Assembly (NCBI GenBank): GCA_002067555.1
Contig: MVQQ01000224.1
Coordinates: forward strand, 1 to 18,102
Reading direction: 5' to 3'
Length of the DNA stretch: 18,102 nucleotides
From: Syntrophorhabdus sp. PtaB.Bin184
GTDB lineage: Bacteria > Desulfobacterota > Syntrophorhabdia > Syntrophorhabdales > Syntrophorhabdaceae
Shown: in pieces, positions 6,649 through 12,734 of the stretch
Position numbering within the stretch: position 1 is the first letter of the stretch
Layout of the letters: the number at the start of each line of letters is the position of its first letter
Notes under the pieces: generated by a model
What the model was told of the DNA's origin: nothing
The model's input: only the letters and a program-made list of their open reading frames with translations
The model's database searches: none
Position numbers and translations under genes: made by a program

Positions 6649-7480
6649 GGGCCGCCCCCACGATGGCGGATATGTCGGCGAGGCCCGACGCATCGAGCCA
6701 GGAACCGAGTTCCGCGATGATCTTCGGCATGGCGAAGGGATCCACGAACGTGGCGGTCCCCCCCACGCCGATGATGGGTATGGGGACAGCCTGCGAGCAT
6801 TCGTGGACGGCGCGCAAGGCAACAGGCTTCAAGAGGGGGCCGGAAAAGCCGCCCTTCAGGGAAACCCTGCGTTCCTTCACGTCGACCACGGCCGCGGGCA
6901 TCGTGTTTATGAGCGTCAACCCGTCCGCTCCCCCCTCATAGGCGGCGCGCGCGATCTCCACGATGTTCTTCACTTCCGGTGTCAGTTTCGCGATAAGGGG
7001 TATCTTCGTAACCTCCCGCACGGAACGCACGATGGCGTGGACCGTCGAGGCCTCCTTCCCGAAGCCGATGCCGCCCTTCTTGATATTGGGGCAGGAAAGG
7101 TTCATCTCCAGCGCCACGACGAGATCGTGCGGTTCTATGCTCCTCGCGCAGGAGAGATACTCCTCTTCGCTGAAGCCGAAGAAGTTGACGATGACGGGGC
7201 ACCGCCTCTCCACGAAGAAGGGAAAGTAGTGCGAGAAGAAACGGTGGACGCCCACGTTCTGCAGGCCGATGGAGTTCAGCATCCCGCAACGTTCCTCCCA
7301 GACGCGGGGTGTCGGGTTCCCGTGGTGGGGTGCCGCGGAGAGCCCCTTCGTCACGTAGGCCCCCATGGTCTCCACTGCCCAGAGAGGCTCCACCTCGACG
7401 CCATAGCCCAGCGTGCCCGACGCGTTCATGACGGGGTTTTTGAGCTTCTTGCCGAAAAGGTTTACAGCGAGAGATCCCAT
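6641..7480 (-). CDS. pyrD: Dihydroorotate dehydrogenase, class 1B catalytic subunit, with an internal deletion
   Basis: The frame encodes 279 residues from the ATG at 7480, against about 300-305 for class 1B PyrD. It matches the family well: LFGKKLKNPVMNASGTLGYG near 8-27, the catalytic cysteine in LEMNLSCPNIKKGG, and GGFSGPLLKPVALR. Near the C-terminus IPIIGVGG joins directly to TATFVDPFAMPKII. In family members about 21 residues lie between these (a helix of the type DALEFLLAGA plus the strand AVQVG), and they help bind the FMN phosphate. The reading frame is kept, so the gene is shortened rather than frameshifted. The join lies in a run of seven G. With PyrK the enzyme would oxidise dihydroorotate to orotate using NAD+ in pyrimidine synthesis, but this copy may be inactive. 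It overlaps pyrK by 19 bases. Confidence 0.9.
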   Translation of the reverse strand: MGSLAVNLFGKKLKNPVMNASGTLGYGVEVEPLWAVETMGAYVTKGLSAAPHHGNPTPRVWEERCGMLNSIGLQNVGVHRFFSHYFPFFVERRCPVIVNFFGFSEEEYLSCARSIEPHDLVVALEMNLSCPNIKKGGIGFGKEASTVHAIVRSVREVTKIPLIAKLTPEVKNIVEIARAAYEGGADGLTLINTMPAAVVDVKERRVSLKGGFSGPLLKPVALRAVHECSQAVPIPIIGVGGTATFVDPFAMPKIIAELGSWLDASGLADISAIVGAAHG

Positions 7481-8220
7481 AGGCTGAATACCGGCCCTTC
7501 CTTGCACACCCGCTTGTAGGGGTTCGCCTCGTCCCTGGTGGCGACGACGCAGCCGAAACACAGGCCCATACCGCAGGCCATTCTTTCTTCAACGGAAACC
7601 TGGCAGGGGATCCTTCCGGGTTCCAGGAGGGCCTTGAGGCTCTTTACCATCCCCGAAGGGCCGCAGGCGAAGACCTCCGGCCTCTTCCCCCGGTAGTCAT
7701 CCAGATACCTCCCGAGAAGGCTCACCACATCACCCGCGAATCCGCTGGATCCGTCCATGGTCGAGGCGAGGACCCTCGTGTCTTTCAGATCGTCCGCCAG
7801 CCGCAGTTCGTCCTTCCCGGTAACCCCGAAGAAGAGGGTGGCCCTGTCACCCAACCGCTTGAGGAGCATTCTGACGCCGGCATACCCGATGCCTCCGGCG
7901 ACCACGATGGGGGTATTGCCCTTCCCCGGCGTGAAACCGCGGCCCAAGGGGCCGAGGACCATGAGAGGCGTACCCCGGACGGCGGCGCTCAGGGCGTCGG
8001 TGCCTCTGCCGACGACACGGTACATGATGGTCAGTGCTCTTCCCCGGGAGTCGTAGATACTGAAGGGCCTGCGCAGGAATATGTCCCGGTCCGGCACCTT
8101 CACCATGACGAACTGGCCGGGCGACACCCTGCCCAGGGGTCTCGTGAGCCCCACGGTCAGGCGGCGGTACGCGCCGGTCACGCAATCGTTCCCCGTGATC
8201 TTTCCCGGAATGTCATCCAT
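7462..8220 (-). CDS. pyrK: Dihydroorotate dehydrogenase electron-transfer subunit PyrK
   Basis: The 252-residue product has the layout of the ferredoxin-reductase-like PyrK subunit. An FAD-binding RRPFSIYD lies at 50-57, a nucleotide-binding VAGGIGYAGV at 107-116, ACGPSGM near 185-191, and a C-terminal 2Fe-2S site with cysteines at 216, 221, 224 and 239. It passes electrons from the FMN of PyrD to NAD+. AGAGGGAAG precedes the ATG at a suitable distance. It is the first gene of the pyrK-pyrD-recJ unit and has its own promoter with a perfect TATAAT. The length and all four cluster ligands are normal, in contrast to its shortened partner. Confidence 0.95.
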   Translation of the reverse strand: MDDIPGKITGNDCVTGAYRRLTVGLTRPLGRVSPGQFVMVKVPDRDIFLRRPFSIYDSRGRALTIMYRVVGRGTDALSAAVRGTPLMVLGPLGRGFTPGKGNTPIVVAGGIGYAGVRMLLKRLGDRATLFFGVTGKDELRLADDLKDTRVLASTMDGSSGFAGDVVSLLGRYLDDYRGKRPEVFACGPSGMVKSLKALLEPGRIPCQVSVEERMACGMGLCFGCVVATRDEANPYKRVCKEGPVFSLWDLSL

Positions 8221-8253
8221 GGCTTCCCTCTGGTCCCCGGTAGATATACCATT

Positions 8254-8282
8254 ATTATATATAGGGGCGGTGTCTTCGGTAA
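8254..8282 (-). promoter_or_regulatory. Candidate sigma-70 promoter of pyrK-pyrD-recJ
   Basis: On the minus strand TTACCG (8277-8282) is followed after 17 bases by a perfect TATAAT (8254-8259). The start would fall near 8247, about 27 bases before the pyrK ATG. No pyrimidine attenuator or riboswitch is visible in that short leader. Confidence 0.55.
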
Positions 8283-8389
8283 GCGATTGTAACCTGTAAG
8301 GCCTGCGGGGCGCAACTCAAATCATGCGGGGGACGGGGTCGAGGATATGGGTCCGGGCCGCACAGGTACGGTCTTTGCTCTGCCGCGTT

Positions 8390-8878
8390 TCAAGTGGCGT
8401 CGTTCAGAACGAGCTCCATCACGATGGCGTCCTCGCCGGTCTCCCGGTAGTACCCCTTGCGCCTGCCGATCTGCCTGAAGCCGAGCTTCTCGTAGAGCCC
8501 CCGGGCAGGCACGTTGCTCTCCCTCACCTCGAGAAAGCAGGTCTCCATGGAATTCCTCCGCCCAAGGTCCATGACGCGGGACATCATCCAGGACGCGAGG
8601 CCCAGTCCTCGCCGGTCCTGCTTAACGGCTATGTTCATGACGTGTATCTCACTCGCCGCGAAATAAAAGACGAGATACCCGACGATCCGCCCTTCCTCCT
8701 CGGCGACGAGGCTCATGCCAACAGGCGACGCGAGGGTCTCTTCGAACATTCCCCGTGTCCAGGGTGCGACGAAGGAAACCTTTTCTATTTCCAGGACAGC
8801 GTCGATGTCGCCCATGCTCATGTCCCGCATCGTCACTTCGCCGCTCCCGGCCATGTCAGGCCCCGCCGTTGTTGACAT
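8390..8878 (-). CDS. rimI: Ribosomal-protein-alanine N-acetyltransferase (RimI-like GNAT)
   Basis: This GNAT-fold protein has about 162 residues. EIEKVSFVAPWTRGMFEE is the typical RimI opening, MNIAVKQDRRGLGLA is the acetyl-CoA pyrophosphate loop (motif A), and LEVRESNVPARGLYEKLGFRQIGRRKGYY is the RimI-type C-terminal signature. It would acetylate the N-terminal alanine of a ribosomal protein, or act more broadly as an N-terminal acetyltransferase. The ATG at 8878 is chosen because GGAGG lies 9 bases upstream, inside the end of mobA. An ATG at 8854, 1 base after the mobA stop, is nearly as likely. The gene is coupled to mobA on the minus strand, and no clear terminator follows it. Confidence 0.88.
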   Translation of the reverse strand: MSTTAGPDMAGSGEVTMRDMSMGDIDAVLEIEKVSFVAPWTRGMFEETLASPVGMSLVAEEEGRIVGYLVFYFAASEIHVMNIAVKQDRRGLGLASWMMSRVMDLGRRNSMETCFLEVRESNVPARGLYEKLGFRQIGRRKGYYRETGEDAIVMELVLNDAT

Positions 8879-9440
8879 TGGCAAGCTCCTCCGGGGTGTT
8901 GACATTGGAAAAGATGAGGGTCCCACCGGGGGTATAGAAACACGGGCGGTCTTTGACGGCTTTCACTATTACGTAGGGCAGGACATCGGAAACCTTGAGC
9001 CGGTTAAGGCCTATGAGCCTCAAGAGGGGCGCGAGGCATGCGCGTCCGTATATGGCGTGAAGCGGCTGGTAGTAGCCTTCGGCCATGGGAATGGTCACGT
9101 CCTCTCCCTGCGCTTCATCGACAAGGCACCGAATGGCCTCGACGCAAATCAGGGGCATGTCACAGGCGACGACGAAGACACGGGGCCGCGCGGAATGGAT
9201 AAGCGCCGTTGCGATGCCCACCATGGGACTTTGCACGGGGAGAAGATCGCGTATCACCGGGGCCTCGACCCCTTCGATGGCCTTGTGGACCGAGGAGATG
9301 ATAACGATATCCTTGAAGACCTGCCGCATGGTGTCGAAGACCTGCCTGATAAGCGGGGCACCGCGGAAATCGGCCGTCGCCTTGTCGCGCCCCATCCGCA
9401 TGCTTCTTCCCCCCGCCAGTATTGCACACCCTATCTCCAT
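8856..9440 (-). CDS. mobA: Molybdenum cofactor nucleotidyltransferase (MobA-like)
   Basis: From the ATG at 9440 the product has 194 residues. AILAGGRSMRMGRDK near the N-terminus is the nucleotide-binding loop of MobA-type guanylyltransferases. VACDMPLI is the metal-binding segment, and YQPLHAIYG and NVNTPEEL are further family landmarks. It should attach GMP to molybdopterin in the cytoplasm to make MGD. The LAGG form of the loop favours GTP, whereas the hydroxylase encoded at 12735-16391 belongs to a family that normally uses the cytosine dinucleotide. The frame is open back to a GTG at 9494, and no strong Shine-Dalgarno marks either start. It is followed directly by rimI. Confidence 0.85.
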   Translation of the reverse strand: MEIGCAILAGGRSMRMGRDKATADFRGAPLIRQVFDTMRQVFKDIVIISSVHKAIEGVEAPVIRDLLPVQSPMVGIATALIHSARPRVFVVACDMPLICVEAIRCLVDEAQGEDVTIPMAEGYYQPLHAIYGRACLAPLLRLIGLNRLKVSDVLPYVIVKAVKDRPCFYTPGGTLIFSNVNTPEELANVNNGGA

Positions 9441-9557
9441 GCACAAGGTATTACCATCTTTCGCCTCGAATATCAAAGACCCCTTCGGCGGCACGTCGTG
9501 GAGAAGCTGCGTTCACAAGGGCTTTGTCGTACCATCGGTGGTTGCTTTCATCCCTCC

Positions 9558-9586
9558 AATATACGCTTTGTCCTGTTCTTTCACAA
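9558..9586 (-). promoter_or_regulatory. Candidate promoter of mobA-rimI
   Basis: On the minus strand TTGTGA (9581-9586) and TATATT (9558-9563) are spaced by 17 bases. The start would be near 9551, leaving a leader of about 110 bases to the ATG at 9440, with no recognised structure. Confidence 0.4.
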
Positions 9587-9625
9587 TGTTATGGTCTGCA
9601 CCCCCGGCGAACTGGGGTACAAAAC

Positions 9626-9635
9626 CCTTTAAAGG
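9626..9635. promoter_or_regulatory. 10-bp palindrome in the mobA/dctQ intergenic region
   Basis: CCTTTAAAGG is a perfect palindrome lying about 40 bases upstream of the dctQ -35 element and between the divergent promoters. It is a possible operator, with only the symmetry as support. Confidence 0.25.
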
Positions 9636-9673
9636 TCAACGATTCCAACGGGTTAGGTTGTAACTTTTTTCAC

Positions 9674-9703
9674 TTGACATTGCTCGCCGGGATGCCTTAA
9701 GAT
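9674..9703 (+). promoter_or_regulatory. Candidate sigma-70 promoter of dctQ-dctM
   Basis: A consensus TTGACA (9674-9679) is followed after 18 bases by TAAGAT (9698-9703), giving a leader of about 50 bases before the dctQ start. The string CCATAATAT (9705-9713) lies just downstream and recurs upstream of dctP. Confidence 0.45.
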
Positions 9704-9759
9704 GCCATAATATATCCAGGGGTACAAGAAACAACACAATAGTATAGTTAGGAGGAGCA

Positions 9760-10245
9760 ATGGGAGCCATACTTTGGATCACTGAAAAGCTCAGTAGGTG
9801 GATGAGCGTCATTGCCGGGGCCAGCCTGACCGCTATCATGCTGCTCACGGTGTGTGACGTCTTCCTTCGTTATTTCTTCGACAGGCCCATCATCGGCACC
9901 TTTGAGATGGTCGGCTTCGGCGGGGCGATAGCCATCGGTTTTTCCATCCCTATCACCTCGTGGATGAGAGGCCACATCTTTGTCGATTTCTTCGTCCAGA
10001 AATTCAACAAGGTAGGGCAGGGCGTAGTCAACGTTATCACCCGTCTCGGAGGTATCGGCCTTTTTTACCTCATCGGTTACAACCTCCTCAAGTACGGTCA
10101 CGATCTCTACGTATCAGGAGAGGTCTCACTGACCCGGCAGATCCCCTTTTACCCCATCGCATACGGGATGGCCATATGCTGCTTCATACAGTGCCTGGTC
10201 CTGATCTGCGACCTATTCAAGATCTTTGGAGGCCAATATGAGTGA
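9760..10245 (+). CDS. dctQ: TRAP transporter small membrane subunit (DctQ family)
   Basis: This 161-residue integral membrane protein has about four hydrophobic segments, roughly residues 15-35, 47-67, 92-112 and 131-152. The pattern TVCDVFLRYFFDRPIIGTFEMVGF in the first third is characteristic of DctQ subunits. It forms the small membrane part of a sodium-driven TRAP transporter for organic acids in the inner membrane. TAGGAGGAG stands 2-8 bases before the ATG. It overlaps dctM by 8 bases (ATGAGTGA). The matching solute-binding gene does not sit next to it and is found about 6.7 kb away at 16989. Confidence 0.93.
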   Translation: MGAILWITEKLSRWMSVIAGASLTAIMLLTVCDVFLRYFFDRPIIGTFEMVGFGGAIAIGFSIPITSWMRGHIFVDFFVQKFNKVGQGVVNVITRLGGIGLFYLIGYNLLKYGHDLYVSGEVSLTRQIPFYPIAYGMAICCFIQCLVLICDLFKIFGGQYE

Positions 10246-11545
10246 TCCCATAACCGTAGGTATTGTTGGGCTGATCATAGTCCTTTTTCTTTTCCTCACC
10301 GGCATCGAGCTCGGTTTCGCCATGGTGATAATGGGGTTTCTCGGCTTCGGCTACCTTATCTCCGTTGATGCCGCGTTCAATCTGCTTGCGAAGGACATGT
10401 ACGATGTCCTTAACTCGTACAGCTTCACCGTCATACCGCTTTTTGTCCTTATGGGACAGGTGGCCTTCAACTCAGGGATAGCGAAGCGCCTCTTCGATGC
10501 AGCCCACAAGTTCATCGGCCACATCCCCGGCGGCCTTGCCATGGCGACCGTTGGCGGCGCCACGGTGTTCAAGGCCATCTGTGGTTCCTCGCCGGCCACG
10601 TCGGCAACCTTTGCCAGTGTTGCCGTCCCTGAGATGGACCGTTTCGGGTATGACAAGAGGCTCTCCACCGGCATCGTCGCGACTGTCGGAACTCTCGGCA
10701 TACTCCTTCCTCCGAGCGTGACGCTCATCCTCTACGGCATCATCACGGACCAATCGATCGGCAGGCTCTTCCTCGCCGGCATCGTCCCCGGGCTCATCAT
10801 CGCTGCGTTGTTCATAGCCGTCATTTACGGTTGGTGCAGGATGAACCCGACGATCGGCCCGAAAAGCCCCAAGGCCACCTGGGGCGAGCGTCTCAAGACC
10901 ATCCCGCAGGTCATCATGGTCCTTGTCATTTTCGTCCTCGTCATCGGCGGCATCCTCGGCGGCGTCTTCACTCCCACGGAAGCGGGCAGTGTCGGCACCT
11001 TCCTCGTCCTCGTCATGACCTTCGCCATGCGCGATCTCAACATAAAGGGTTACATCAAGTCTGTCGCTGAAGCAATCAGGACCGCCACCATGGTCCTCAT
11101 GCTCATCGCCGGCTCCACCGTCCTTGGTCATTTCATCGCCGTCACGACCATACCCATGGTCGCAGCGGACTGGATCGTGAGCCTCAACATGCCCTCCTGG
11201 GTCATCGTCGTCTTCATCGCCCTCATCTACCTCATCGGCGGCTCTTTTATCGACGACCTCGCCTTCATGATCCTGGCGACGCCCATTTTCTACCCCGCGA
11301 TCCTCAAGCTCGGATACAACCCAATGTGGTTCGGCATCCTCATCGGCATAACGGTCATGCTCGGTGTTGTCCTTCCCCCCATGGCCATCTGTGTCTTCGT
11401 CGTCAAACAGATCACCAAAACGCCTTTCAGCGTCGTCTACGCCGGCGTCTATCCCTTCCTCATCAGCATCGTCGTCGGCGGCATCCTCGTCTTCCTCTTC
11501 CCCGCTCTTTCGACCTGGCTCCCCACGTGGCTGATGCCAGGCTGA
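10238..11545 (+). CDS. dctM: TRAP transporter large membrane subunit (DctM family)
   Basis: The 435-residue protein is hydrophobic throughout, with about 11-12 predicted membrane spans, which is the usual length and layout of DctM. Recognisable segments include GGLAMATVGGATVFKAICGSSPATSATFASV near residues 95-125, and ATVGTLGILLPPSVTLILYGIITDQSIGRLFLAGIVPG near 145-185. These are the conserved transport-domain loops of the IT superfamily. It is the channel-forming subunit for sodium-coupled uptake of the ligand delivered by DctP. GGAGG lies 5 bases before the ATG at 10238, preferred over an upstream in-frame start at 10226. It ends just before a strong terminator. Confidence 0.95.
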   Translation: MSDPITVGIVGLIIVLFLFLTGIELGFAMVIMGFLGFGYLISVDAAFNLLAKDMYDVLNSYSFTVIPLFVLMGQVAFNSGIAKRLFDAAHKFIGHIPGGLAMATVGGATVFKAICGSSPATSATFASVAVPEMDRFGYDKRLSTGIVATVGTLGILLPPSVTLILYGIITDQSIGRLFLAGIVPGLIIAALFIAVIYGWCRMNPTIGPKSPKATWGERLKTIPQVIMVLVIFVLVIGGILGGVFTPTEAGSVGTFLVLVMTFAMRDLNIKGYIKSVAEAIRTATMVLMLIAGSTVLGHFIAVTTIPMVAADWIVSLNMPSWVIVVFIALIYLIGGSFIDDLAFMILATPIFYPAILKLGYNPMWFGILIGITVMLGVVLPPMAICVFVVKQITKTPFSVVYAGVYPFLISIVVGGILVFLFPALSTWLPTWLMPG

Positions 11546-11563
11546 CAAAAAACCCTGCAATGC

Positions 11564-11596
11564 AAAAAAACCGCCTCCCAAGGGAGGCGGTTTTTT
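11564..11596 (+). terminator. Rho-independent terminator after dctQ-dctM
   Basis: A 9-bp stem CCGCCTCCC/GGGAGGCGG (11571-11579 with 11582-11590) is flanked by A7 on the left and T6 on the right. It begins about 20 bases after the dctM stop. Confidence 0.9.
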
Positions 11597-11713
11597 CGTT
11601 CCACGCCTCAAGGTATGCCTCTTCGAAAGAGATCTCCGGCAACGGATATGCTCCCGCTCCGCAGCAATCGAGGGAAACGAAGAATCACCAATGAAAAGGA
11701 TAATGATTAATTC

Positions 11714-11824
11714 ACCAATAACCAATCAAACAACGGTCGCAGCAGGACCGACTGTTTGTATCGTTTCTTTTTTGGTTATTGTTTCTTTCTCTGGTCATTG
11801 GAATTTGGTCAATTGGTCATTGTC
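11714..11824. repeat. Intergenic imperfect inverted repeat built from CCAAT-type heptads
   Basis: In the 436-base gap between dctM and the coxG-like gene, CAATAACCAA (11716-11725) pairs with TTGGTTATTG (11772-11781). Inside this, CAAACA pairs with TGTTTG (11727-11732 with 11753-11758), and CGGTC with GACCG (11734-11738 with 11746-11750). Further copies of the (C)CAAT(G/A)A unit follow in reverse to about 11824. No ORF or coding pattern is seen in the gap. It may be a cruciform or a small dispersed repeat. Confidence 0.65.
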
Positions 11825-11929
11825 CCCTCCAGAAGAGATCAACTCCGCAATGGAGGATCTTGCCTGTCCTGAACTCTTCCCCGGGTATTCCGGCAAATGG
11901 ATTATCCTGCACTGCAATGGGTCCAATGA

Positions 11930-11961
11930 AAAAAGGGGTTCCCGCTTCGGGCGGGAACCCC
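11930..11961 (-). terminator. Rho-independent terminator of the molybdenum hydroxylase operon
   Basis: An 11-bp perfect stem (11935-11945 with 11951-11961) has a 5-base loop. On the minus strand it is followed by T6, and it stands about 20 bases after the coxG-like stop. Confidence 0.9.
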
Positions 11962-11981
11962 CTTTGCTTTTAACATTCTTT

Positions 11982-12434
11982 CTATGCCATGGCTTTCAGT
12001 TTTTCCTGAAGGTTCTTCGTGAATTCTTTTTCCGTGTCCTTCGCCTTCGCGCGCATGATCCTGTCGCCGAACATGGCAAGCTTGCCGACGATGCTGACGT
12101 CCGTCTTGTATGTCACCTCGACCTCGCCGCCGCCCTTGTCCGTGAGGTCAACGACGGTTTTCTGTTTGAAGTGGCCGAGCTTCGTCATGTCTTCGCCTTC
12201 GCCTTCGATCTCGATGTGCGTCGGCTTGTTGACGACGGTCATCTTGTTCACGAATTTCAGCCTGGCCTTGATGGGCCCGACCTTCTGCTTCACGATGCAC
12301 TCGTATGAGGTGTCATCGATCATGTTCGCCGACTCCGCGCCCGGAAGGCAGGTGAGGATCGTTTCCGGTTTCAGCAGGAAATCGAAGAGCTTATCGATCG
12401 GTGCTTTTATGGTAAAACCGCCCTCTATGATCAT
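11982..12434 (-). CDS. CoxG-like SRPBCC-domain protein (carbon monoxide dehydrogenase subunit G family)
   Basis: The 150-residue product begins MIIEGGFTIKAPIDKLFDFLLKPETILTCLPGAES, the typical CoxG/SRPBCC opening with the helix-grip fold. The later VGPIKARLKF and GGGEVEVTYKTDVSIVGKLAMFG segments also fit. CoxG family proteins accompany molybdenum hydroxylases of the CODH group. In aerobic CO oxidisers CoxG is associated with membrane attachment of the enzyme. That role is inferred here only from family membership and position as the last gene of the hydroxylase operon. AAGGAGG precedes the ATG at good spacing, and a strong terminator follows. Confidence 0.88.
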   Translation of the reverse strand: MIIEGGFTIKAPIDKLFDFLLKPETILTCLPGAESANMIDDTSYECIVKQKVGPIKARLKFVNKMTVVNKPTHIEIEGEGEDMTKLGHFKQKTVVDLTDKGGGEVEVTYKTDVSIVGKLAMFGDRIMRAKAKDTEKEFTKNLQEKLKAMA

Positions 12435-12488
12435 GGGACTTCCTCCTTAACGTTATAGTTATCAAGCCCCTCGCGGGCTCAATTCTTC

Positions 12489-12704
12489 TTACAGCTTGTC
12501 CTGTGCCTTCTCGATAAGGTCCGCCAGGATCTCGTAGCTCTTGTTGCCGGGCTCCGTTGTCTGGGCGAGGAGGAGCTCGATGTATGAGTAACCCTGGGAC
12601 TCTATCCATGCCCTGTGTGCTTTGTCGCCGGTACCGAACATGTGCCGCGCCACCTGTTTGCTGTTGGGCCATTCTTTTTTACATGCGGGACATTTAAAGC
12701 TCAC
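12489..12704 (-). CDS. Small C2H2-type zinc-finger-like protein of unknown function
   Basis: This 71-residue protein begins with a GTG codon preceded by a strong AAGGAGGT 6 bases upstream. Near the N-terminus it has C5-x2-C8 and then H21 and H30, a C2H2-like zinc-binding arrangement, followed by a helical C-terminal half (YIELLLAQTTEPGNKSYEIL). I do not recognise the family. It lies between the molybdopterin subunit gene and the coxG-like gene, with gaps of 30 and 54 bases, so it is almost certainly cotranscribed with the hydroxylase. The context suggests an accessory, maturation or regulatory role, which is inference. The strong ribosome site and operon position make it a real gene despite its size. 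Confidence 0.75.
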   Translation of the reverse strand: MSFKCPACKKEWPNSKQVARHMFGTGDKAHRAWIESQGYSYIELLLAQTTEPGNKSYEILADLIEKAQDKL

Positions 12705-12734
12705 GGTATACCTCCTTATTTGTCTTTATCAGGA

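Noticed and set aside
6649..6822. N-terminal extension of RecJ
   Set aside because: It lies within pyrD, is rich in Pro, Ser and Arg and has no RecJ similarity; the ATG at 6648 is better.
9550..9590. Twelve-codon leader peptide upstream of mobA
   Set aside because: GGAGGG directly touches the ATG with no spacing and no regulatory codon run is present.
10472..11725. 417-codon minus-strand ORF rich in Asp, Glu and Gly
   Set aside because: It is the mirror of the dctM membrane protein and crosses the dctM terminator; the composition is typical of antisense frames.
11736..11742. A GTCGCAG copy identical to the right-edge heptamer
   Set aside because: A single 7-base match is expected by chance in 18 kb of GC-rich DNA, so it is no evidence of a link.
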